This document shows, piece after piece, positions 1-5,886 of a DNA stretch of 13,808 nt. The first letter of the stretch is position 1; each line of letters starts with the position of its first letter. The notes beneath the pieces are model-generated. The model was not told the origin of the DNA. It saw nothing but the letters and a program-made list of their open reading frames with translations, and did no database searches. Source of the DNA: JBAXTE01 sp964653595 (GTDB lineage: Bacteria; Bacteroidota; Bacteroidia; Bacteroidales; WCHB1-69); contig CAZZHH010000077.1 of NCBI GenBank assembly GCA_964653595.1, positions 1-13,808 on the forward strand, in the 5' to 3' direction. The position numbers were made by a program, and so were the translations under genes.

Positions 1-293
1 TTTATAGAGACGAAATATAAAAAGTTGAAAGCATAGATTGATAATTCAAATTTAAATATATTTTAACATTTAAAGACATCCATCTAACTCTTTATTGCAA
101 TTTACAAAGCTTATTATTCGTCAAATTTTACGAGATTATACTCATTAACAGGACTATATAAAAAACAAACTTTTTTAAGAGAATAATTGACACTTTTACA
201 GTATTTGTCAATAATTAAATATCAACATGGTTTTCCCAAAAAAATATTTATAAATTAAATTTAAGAAAGTTAAAAAGTGAAATTAAATTATTC
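1..293. other. AT-rich intergenic leader, no gene seen
   Basis: Very AT-rich sequence with stops in all frames and no RNA gene that I recognise. The only structure noted is a weak 7-bp inverted repeat, ATTGACA/TGTCAAT, at 186-212 with a 13-nt loop. It is probably the upstream flank of the promoter at 294-301. Confidence 0.6.
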
Positions 294-301
294 TATATTT
301 G
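294..301 (+). promoter_or_regulatory. Bacteroidota -7 promoter box for the lipoprotein operon
   Basis: TATATTTG matches the Bacteroidota primary sigma factor -7 consensus TAnnTTTG. A start site near 307 would give a leader of about 45 nt to the ATG at 351, or about 75 nt to the GTG at 383. No clear -33 TTTG is visible at the usual spacing. Confidence 0.55.
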
Positions 302-350
302 TCGCCGAGAAATAAATAACTACCTACAAACACAAAAAAAACAAAAGCTT

Positions 351-434
351 ATGAAAAGAGAAAATTTAGACTCAAAAACCACGTGTGCGTACACACACAC
401 ACACACTTTGCGTGTAAAACAATTGCTTTGTTAG
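351..434 (+). CDS. 27-codon upstream frame from ATG 351 (leader peptide, or the displaced true start of the lipoprotein)
   Basis: The first ATG after the promoter opens a frame beginning MKRENLDSK. It crosses the AC tract out of phase with the downstream gene and ends at TAG 432-434. It has the lysine/arginine-rich opening expected of a signal-peptide n-region. If the tract had 7 or 10 AC units this frame would fuse to the lipoprotein, giving about 403 residues at 7 units with the lipid cysteine near residue 39. As sequenced it is a short overlapping leader frame. It could be the original start put out of phase by repeat change, a regulatory leader, or the product of a sequencing indel. Confidence 0.45.
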   Translation: MKRENLDSKTTCAYTHTHTLRVKQLLC

Positions 435-1564
435 CTCTAGCAGTTTCGTTGCTTGCGATATCTTCTTGCAGTAAAGACGAAGATGCTCTAACAACAAAAA
501 ATCAGCAAAAAATCGTTTCTAACTCTAAAGGAAGTATGGATAACCCTTATGAAAGGTATGAAACATACAATTGTGGGGATACCATTAATGGATCTCTTTT
601 GATAAAATTTAAAGATGAAGTTAATGATAATTATGCTGAAGACAAACTATTAAACTTGGCCATTTGGCAAATGGAGACTTATTTTAATATTAAATATGGG
701 ATTAAAGATGGTGTTAACGGCAAGTTTGGAGGCGATATTAAAGACTTCAGACAATTTGAGATTAAAGTTTCAAGTTACACCAAGGGTTCTGATATATACT
801 TATCCGGTGGAGAATTGATAAATCAATACATTATTGCTAGAGATTCCATTTACAGGTGGCTTAATGAAAGTCAAGCAGGTTTAGTATTAGCTGATTTCAG
901 AGTTACTGAAATAAAAGACAACTATGTAAAAATTGCCATTCCAGTTATTGCTGGTATTGAAACTGAATTTCCAATTTCGCCTAAAAAAATTATGAGACCT
1001 GGCGAACATCGTATATATCCATCAGATTTTACCACTAAATATACTAAGCCTTTTACGTGTTATCCAGACGATTATAGTAATTGCAAACACGGTGGAGATT
1101 GGGGATATATTTTGGTTTTTAACCCTCATAACGATCCGGTTTGTGTTACTCAAGAGTGGATCCCTGCATGGTATAATTTGCATGGTGGTTCCTATTGGTG
1201 GAATCATGATAATGAGAACAAGCTAGATCCAAATCACGAGCATTTAACAGATCCAATTACCGACCCTTTGTCGAGTTTGCCATATTCATTGATGGGTGCA
1301 AGTGTGCAAAATCAAAACCATTGGAATGTTAATGTTGCTGGATGTCATACAAACCCAGAAACTCTTTATAATCATTACAAAGAGTGGTTTATTGACAAAT
1401 TTTGGCCTTGGGGTTACTATTTTGGCAACAATGAATCTGCTTTAATACTCAAGTTCAAATCCATTTACAATGGCCAATATTGGCAATATCCATACAATCA
1501 CATAGTTGAATATTTATCTGGCACTCCTGTGCTAATTCATAATCAAGAATACTCTCAATTATAA
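383..1564 (+). CDS. Predicted surface lipoprotein of unknown function, possibly phase-variable
   Basis: The frame is open from 320, but the only usable in-frame start is GTG 383; no ATG precedes the signal sequence. Residues 12-28 form a lipoprotein signal (hydrophobic core about 14-26, then I-S-S-C with lipid Cys29). The next residues, SKDED, resemble the acidic export signal of Bacteroidota surface lipoproteins, so an outer-surface location is inferred. The mature 365 residues match no family I recognise. Residues 225-375 are rich in Trp, Tyr, His and Asn (EWIPAW, SYWWNHDNE, KFWPWGYYF), with cysteines at 64, 226, 234, 254 and 321. The (AC)8 tract codes for HTHTH near the N-terminus, which is unlike a normal n-region. 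It lies 6 bp before the T9SS cargo gene, so the two are probably one operon. The coding call is firm; the start is uncertain. Confidence 0.8.
   Translation: MCVHTHTHFACKTIALLALAVSLLAISSCSKDEDALTTKNQQKIVSNSKGSMDNPYERYETYNCGDTINGSLLIKFKDEVNDNYAEDKLLNLAIWQMETYFNIKYGIKDGVNGKFGGDIKDFRQFEIKVSSYTKGSDIYLSGGELINQYIIARDSIYRWLNESQAGLVLADFRVTEIKDNYVKIAIPVIAGIETEFPISPKKIMRPGEHRIYPSDFTTKYTKPFTCYPDDYSNCKHGGDWGYILVFNPHNDPVCVTQEWIPAWYNLHGGSYWWNHDNENKLDPNHEHLTDPITDPLSSLPYSLMGASVQNQNHWNVNVAGCHTNPETLYNHYKEWFIDKFWPWGYYFGNNESALILKFKSIYNGQYWQYPYNHIVEYLSGTPVLIHNQEYSQL
391..406 (+). repeat. (AC)8 dinucleotide microsatellite at the gene start
   Basis: Eight perfect AC units lie inside the N-terminal coding part of the lipoprotein gene, just after GTGTGCGT. 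The GTGTG at 383-387 can pair with CACAC at 392-396, giving a small 5-bp hairpin at the edge of the tract. Such tracts are prone to slipped-strand mispairing. Here each one-unit change moves the gene into another reading frame relative to the upstream start codons (ATG 351, GTG 383, GTG 385). Confidence 0.9.
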
Positions 1565-1570
1565 TACAAC

Positions 1571-3058
1571 ATGAAAAAAATACTTTTTATAATTACAGTT
1601 ACCATATCATTTTTAAACAATTCTTTTTGTCAAAATGATATTCGATTTTACACTCCTGAAGCTGATTTTATCAGGAATATAATGGCTACAGACTCGAACG
1701 ATTATCTCGCGAATGTGGATATAAAAAATTTAGTAACAGACTATTTTGATTCCACAATCGTTTTAAAAATTGGCAAGGATGGATCATTAATAAATACATT
1801 ATATTTGAGCACCTATTTCCCAAATGCAAAGGCTACTATTCAAGGAAAATCTATTAAATTGCAAAATGGAAAAAATCTAGCATTATGTAATATGTACTAC
1901 GAAAATGACTCATTGTACAGAACCGGATTGCTCTATTTTAACGATGAACTAGAAGTTACCTCTATTAAAATGATGGGCGATAGTAATCAGTACAACTATT
2001 CGGGAGCAATGATGATAAACAGCAAAAATCAGATAGTAGTAACAGGGCAAATATGCTTTATGTACGACACAATACACAAAGACAGCCTATTTGTCCGCGA
2101 ATACACTCTCGAAGGCAACTTAATCAAGGAGCGAAATTTCCATAGCTTATATGTTAATTCAGTGCAGAATATTTTAGAATTAACGTACTATGGCACTTAT
2201 GTAATTCATTATCAAGAAAATATGTTTAACACTTATATTGATACGAATTTTGCTACTTCACGTACTATTCATAATGGATGTTCGGGTTGTTTTCAGTCAA
2301 GCCCCTGGACTTATCAAATATCGGATAAAGAATTTATTAAAGCATTATGGATATTTTGGTGCGATCCAAACACAGGAATTAGTCTTCCAAACGATGTTGG
2401 TTTTATGATTAAAGACACAACTCGATCGATAGACTATGCCGTAGATACAATTATCACAATGTATCAATTCGGTTCGTTAAACAATTATGATTGGCTGGGT
2501 GGTCTTGATTTTGTGGCTCCCGATACCGTATATTTGCTTTATAAGTTCATCGATACTACTATTTCGACCCAAGATGTTTATACTTTGTTAAAAACAACCA
2601 CTACCGGTACCATTATTTGGAGTAAAAATTATACCTGCGATGTAAATAGATGGTTGGCAGTAGAGGCTACCGATAACGAAATTTTATTGTATGGCAGATT
2701 CTGGGCAGGGGATAATCATCTAGATGATAGGTATTCTTGGAATCCAATAATTGTTCGTTTAGACAAGGAAGGGGTAGTTCAATCCACCACCGACATCAAT
2801 TTCCAGCAAGCGGATGTTTTGATTTACCCAAATCCCACCAATTCGATGCTACATCTGAGAATTGAAAACGGAGAACGAAAATTTGAGCGATTAAAAATCT
2901 TAAATATGATGGGCCAATGTGTGTATGATTCCAAAGTTGGTGAAAGCAATCCCGACCTCAAACTAACCATCGATGTCTCCAGATTTACAAAAGGAACTTA
3001 TTTTTTGCAACTCCTTGGAAATAAGTATCAAACCAGCAAAAAATTTATCGTAAAGTAA
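1571..3058 (+). CDS. T9SS-secreted protein with C-terminal type A sorting domain
   Basis: 495 residues. Residues 1-20 are a Sec signal peptide (MKKILFIITV core, cleavage near FC/QND). Residues 413-495 form a T9SS type A sorting tail: the YPNPTNSMLHL motif, a middle ILNMMGQCVY strand, then KGTYFLQLL and a basic KKFIVK end. The protein should therefore cross the outer membrane through the type IX system. The 390-residue body has no motif I recognise. It contains recurring short strands such as VLKIGKDGSL and IVRLDKEGVV that suggest a beta-propeller-like or beta-rich fold, which is inference only. It starts 6 bp after the lipoprotein stop, consistent with cotranscription and perhaps a joint role at the surface. 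A strong terminator follows. Confidence 0.85.
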   Translation: MKKILFIITVTISFLNNSFCQNDIRFYTPEADFIRNIMATDSNDYLANVDIKNLVTDYFDSTIVLKIGKDGSLINTLYLSTYFPNAKATIQGKSIKLQNGKNLALCNMYYENDSLYRTGLLYFNDELEVTSIKMMGDSNQYNYSGAMMINSKNQIVVTGQICFMYDTIHKDSLFVREYTLEGNLIKERNFHSLYVNSVQNILELTYYGTYVIHYQENMFNTYIDTNFATSRTIHNGCSGCFQSSPWTYQISDKEFIKALWIFWCDPNTGISLPNDVGFMIKDTTRSIDYAVDTIITMYQFGSLNNYDWLGGLDFVAPDTVYLLYKFIDTTISTQDVYTLLKTTTTGTIIWSKNYTCDVNRWLAVEATDNEILLYGRFWAGDNHLDDRYSWNPIIVRLDKEGVVQSTTDINFQQADVLIYPNPTNSMLHLRIENGERKFERLKILNMMGQCVYDSKVGESNPDLKLTIDVSRFTKGTYFLQLLGNKYQTSKKFIVK

Positions 3059-3076
3059 TTCGAAATTTAAAATACT

Positions 3077-3114
3077 AAAAAAGAGAAATGAATGTATTTC
3101 ATTTCTCTTTTTTT
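3077..3114 (+). terminator. Rho-independent terminator of the lipoprotein/T9SS operon
   Basis: A perfect stem pairs AAGAGAAATGAA (3081-3092) with TTCATTTCTCTT (3098-3109) around the loop TGTAT. It is extended by A/T pairs and followed by a T run. It starts about 19 nt after the stop codon. Confidence 0.9.
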
Positions 3115-3239
3115 ATTCGATTTATTTTCCAATTCCATGGTAGTTTTTGGCAAATTGTGCTACTTTATCATGCTGATCCGCCCTGGCGGAGGAGCATCTG
3201 TGCTGACAAAGCTGGATGAGAGCATGGGCCTCCCAGTGG

Positions 3240-3292
3240 CGATTTTGGCATAAAAACCGCTTTGCTGCGCAGCAATTTTTCCGCCAAAATCG
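3240..3292. repeat. Nested inverted repeat (cruciform-like)
   Basis: The outer arms are CGATTTTGGC (3240-3249) and GCCAAAATCG (3283-3292), perfectly complementary. Inside, AAAAA (3252-3256) faces TTTTT (3276-3280). The centre is the perfect 14-bp palindrome TTGCTGCGCAGCAA (3262-3275). Confidence 0.85.
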
Positions 3293-3304
3293 AGTTGATT
3301 GTTG

Positions 3305-3341
3305 GCCTATTAACCCCACGCTCCGCGTGGGGTTAATAGGC
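3305..3341. repeat. 17-bp perfect inverted repeat, 3-nt loop
   Basis: The left arm 3305-3321 and right arm 3325-3341 are exact reverse complements (core TTAACCCCACGC/GCGTGGGGTTAA) around the loop TCC. No T tract follows, so it looks like a dispersed hairpin element rather than a standard terminator. Confidence 0.9.
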
Positions 3342-3557
3342 TTCGACGCCTTCGGCGCCGTGCCTTCGCAGCTTATCCAGACTGTTCGACCCCTTCGTGG
3401 CCGTGGCTTCGCAAGTTTGACCAGACTGTTCGACCCCTTCGGGGCCGTGCCTGGCATCTTATCCAGACTTTTCGGCACCTTTGGCGCCGTATTTTTACAA
3501 CTTGACCCAGAATCTTCGACCCCTTCGGGGCCGTACCTTTGCAAGCTGAACCAACTC
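3342..3557. repeat. Five tandem units of 42-44 bp with a GC hairpin core
   Basis: Core copies related to TTCGACCCCTTCGGGGCCGT start at 3342, 3385, 3429, 3471 and 3515 (spacing 43, 44, 42, 44). The copies at 3429 and 3515 are identical. Between cores lies a degenerate spacer like CTTCGCAGCTTATCCAGACT that is itself conserved across units. The core can fold as CCCC-TTC-GGGG; the first unit changes both sides together (CGCC/GGCG), which hints that pairing matters. Period and spacer conservation exclude CRISPR. Confidence 0.85.
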
Positions 3558-3703
3558 AATCTTATGCTTTCAACACCACGTGTTGGCATATTGAAAATGT
3601 CCATTTGACATCTTCAACTAACTCAAATAAATGCTTTGGCATAAAATAGGGAACAATCATTACTCTTAAATAATTTTAATCCGAAAAAAACAACTAAAAC
3701 CTG

Positions 3704-3740
3704 TTCACTGTTTCACTGTTCACTGTTCACTGTTTCACTG
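3704..3740. repeat. Five tandem TTCACTG / TTTCACTG repeats
   Basis: The order of units is 7, 8, 7, 7 and 8 bp, all ending in TCACTG. The array stops 3 bp before the stop codon of the dipeptidyl peptidase gene on the opposite strand, so it lies at the start of that gene's 3' UTR. Confidence 0.9.
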
Positions 3741-3743
3741 TAT

Positions 3744-5810
3744 CTAATTTGGACTTATAAATGAATATTTTTTACCATATTCCATCATCTGTTTGGTGTA
3801 ATCGTTTGGATAAGCAATTTTAACATCTATAATTTTTCCATTTTTTTGCACTAGGTTAAATGTTGGATTTACAAATCCGCCGTATGGAGCCACTTTTAGT
3901 TTCGCATATCGGGTTAACACTTCGTTATGGATAGCTGGATCAATTTGTACTGCATAATTTTCAACAAGTATCTTACCCGCTTCAAAATCACCAGTAGATT
4001 TTATTCGTTGAATTTCTTTTAGTAAATCACCAAAAAGATCACGCAATTTATCGTAATCATTTATAACATAATAAACCTTGTTCTCTTTCATTTTTTTCTC
4101 AATAACCTTTTCGGAAGCACCTTTTTCGAGACACCAGCGTGAGATCAACGCTCTATTTCTCATATGTGCTTGCTCAATTGTTTTCCCTGGCTCAATCCGT
4201 GTAAGTTGCATCAACAAACCATTTCTTATGTATTTATCATATTCGGCTTTTGCTACTTCTAAGTTATCAATTAAGCCAATCTCGATCATTTTATTATCCA
4301 TTAAAAAATAAAGTGCAAAAAGGTCGGCACGAGATTCTTCAAGCGCTGAGTGATAATTCTTTAGCGCTCCATCCGATACACCAGGCAACATCTGACCAGA
4401 TCCGTGGCCTAAACACTCGTGCAAATCGGTATGAAGATTATCTGAAATAGATCCATACTTTTTAGCTCTTTCAATTTCCTCTTTCGAAAAGCAAAACTCT
4501 TCCAAAACACCTGTTCCAGAAGCTGCTTGGTCGTATGCATAGGTAATATTCTCCATCGTTACCGATTTTGAGCCGTGTTCCTTTCGAATCCAATTGGCAT
4601 TAGGTAAATTAATCCCTATAGGGGTTGTAGGATAGCAATCGCCACCCAATTGAGCAACGGTAATTACTTTTGCAGAAACACCTTTTACCTCTTTTTTCTT
4701 AAATTCTGGTGAAACAGGCGAATTATCTTCAAACCATTGAGCATTTGCGCTAATTTTTTCTGATCTTACAGAAGCTTCCATGTTTTTGAAATTTACAACC
4801 GCTTCCCAAGTAGCTTTCATCCCCATTGGATCACCATATACTTCTATAAAACCATTTACATAATCAACAAGCGATTCTGTATCTTTTACCCAAACTACAT
4901 TATATTCATCCCATGTTTTTAAATCACCGGTTTGATAATAATGAATCAGCAATTCGATATGTTTTTTCTGAATCGGATTTTCAGCTACATCTTTCGCTTT
5001 AGTAAGCCAAAACACAATTTTTTCGATTGATTTAGAATACAATCCTCCTATTTTATACACCTCTTCGGTCATTTTACCGTTTACTTTTACTAATTTTGAA
5101 TTTAGCCCATAAGAAATTGGAGTTTCAGATTCTCCATCTTTTGCTATTTGAGCTGCGTAAAATTGCTCCACTTCGCTTTGAGTTACCCCATCATAGAAAT
5201 TAGTAGCAGATTCTTGAATTAAATCTTTACCACTATCTAAACTAATTTTTTTAGGAGCTATGTTAGGATTGTATATTTCGTCGACTATTCGTTTTGTAAA
5301 ATCGTACATATTTTCCCCTTTTCGCAATGGAAATTTTGCTTCTTTCGACTTTTGAATCAACTCTTTAAAATAGTCTCTGCTTACCTCTGGAAAAAATTTA
5401 TCGTTAGAATAATGATGATGAATTCCATTTGAAAACCAAACTCGCTTGGCGTAAACTAAGAATTTTTTATAATTTTCACTGTTTTTATCGCCTTTGTAAT
5501 GTTGGATAATACTCTCCAATGTTTTTCTAATGGAGAGATTTAATTTGCAATTTTGATCAAAAATGATATCCCTGCCACACAAAGCAGCTTCGCTTAAATA
5601 ATAAATCAAGGTTTTTTGTTTCAATGTTAGTTGGTCAAACCCTGGAACAGTGTACCTCATTATTTTTGCATCGGCAAATTGTTCCAGTTGATAATTAAAC
5701 GGTGTTGCATTTTTTTGAGCATTAATGGGCTTCATAATACAAAGGGATATTAATGATAAAATGATGAAATGGATTTGAAATCCGCGGAATAAAAATTTTT
5801 TAGTGTTCAT
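3744..5810 (-). CDS. Dipeptidyl peptidase III (M49 zinc metallopeptidase), exported
   Basis: 688 residues. Enzymes of family M49 remove dipeptides from the N-terminus of short peptides. The zinc motif is H464-E-C-L-G-H469, the Cys-containing form of the family motif HExxGH that, from memory, is also found in Bacteroides DPP III. The second motif, E-E-S-R-A-D at 491-496, supplies the third zinc ligand (E492), 23 residues after H469, the spacing I recall for bacterial members. E465 would be the catalytic base. Residues 1-31 form a signal peptide (hydrophobic IHFIILSLISLCI, then PINAQ), so the enzyme probably acts in the periplasm on imported or cell-wall-derived peptides; this location is inferred. 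The start ATG 5810 follows a -7 box at 5841-5848. It is transcribed in the same direction as mutS2, 76 bp apart, probably independently. No terminator is obvious; repeats begin 3 bp after the stop. Confidence 0.9.
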   Translation of the reverse strand: MNTKKFLFRGFQIHFIILSLISLCIMKPINAQKNATPFNYQLEQFADAKIMRYTVPGFDQLTLKQKTLIYYLSEAALCGRDIIFDQNCKLNLSIRKTLESIIQHYKGDKNSENYKKFLVYAKRVWFSNGIHHHYSNDKFFPEVSRDYFKELIQKSKEAKFPLRKGENMYDFTKRIVDEIYNPNIAPKKISLDSGKDLIQESATNFYDGVTQSEVEQFYAAQIAKDGESETPISYGLNSKLVKVNGKMTEEVYKIGGLYSKSIEKIVFWLTKAKDVAENPIQKKHIELLIHYYQTGDLKTWDEYNVVWVKDTESLVDYVNGFIEVYGDPMGMKATWEAVVNFKNMEASVRSEKISANAQWFEDNSPVSPEFKKKEVKGVSAKVITVAQLGGDCYPTTPIGINLPNANWIRKEHGSKSVTMENITYAYDQAASGTGVLEEFCFSKEEIERAKKYGSISDNLHTDLHECLGHGSGQMLPGVSDGALKNYHSALEESRADLFALYFLMDNKMIEIGLIDNLEVAKAEYDKYIRNGLLMQLTRIEPGKTIEQAHMRNRALISRWCLEKGASEKVIEKKMKENKVYYVINDYDKLRDLFGDLLKEIQRIKSTGDFEAGKILVENYAVQIDPAIHNEVLTRYAKLKVAPYGGFVNPTFNLVQKNGKIIDVKIAYPNDYTKQMMEYGKKYSFISPN

Positions 5811-5840
5811 ATGCTAAGTATTTAATTTTTAATGTTGTGA

Positions 5841-5848
5841 CAAAATTA
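5841..5848 (-). promoter_or_regulatory. -7 promoter box for the dipeptidyl peptidase III gene
   Basis: On the minus strand this reads TAATTTTG, an exact match to TAnnTTTG, 30 nt ahead of the ATG at 5810. No well-placed -33 element was found. Confidence 0.5.
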
Positions 5849-5886
5849 CAAAAAACGAATCCAATAATCTATAAAACAGAAAACAA

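Larger units (their letters stand above)
3121..3743. repeat. Repeat island between convergent genes (REP-like hairpins and tandem repeats), non-coding
   Basis: This stretch is clearly more GC-rich than its surroundings. It packs several unrelated repeat structures: a 6-bp hairpin TCCGCC/GGCGGA (3177-3190), a nested inverted repeat (3240-3292), a 17-bp perfect hairpin (3305-3341), five 42-44-bp tandem units (3342-3557), a 6-bp hairpin CAACAC/GTGTTG (3571-3585), and a 7/8-mer tandem array (3704-3740). Frames stay open for 130-160 codons on both strands because the repeats lack stops, but the predicted peptides are simply translated repeats. The rest (3593-3703) shows nothing I can name. The position between the ends of two convergent genes is typical of dispersed intergenic repeats. 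Confidence 0.75.

Noticed and set aside
186..212. Inverted repeat ATTGACA/TGTCAAT upstream of the lipoprotein operon as an operator or terminator
   Set aside because: Only 7 bp with a 13-nt loop in very AT-rich DNA and no T run; it could be chance.
3342..3557. CRISPR array
   Set aside because: The spacers resemble each other, the cores are degenerate and only about 20 bp, and no cas gene is nearby.
3122..3604. 160-codon open frame on the minus strand
   Set aside because: It is translated repeat: the peptide repeats APKxxxSL-like segments with the 44-bp period, has no recognisable domain, and overlaps another open frame on the other strand.
3216..3608. 130-codon open frame on the plus strand
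   Set aside because: Same repeat island read on the other strand (recurring FGAVP-like segments); openness comes from GC-rich, stop-poor repeats.
4078..4450. Plus-strand frames of 66-77 codons inside the dipeptidyl peptidase gene
   Set aside because: Antisense shadows over the conserved zinc-site region of a clear M49 enzyme.
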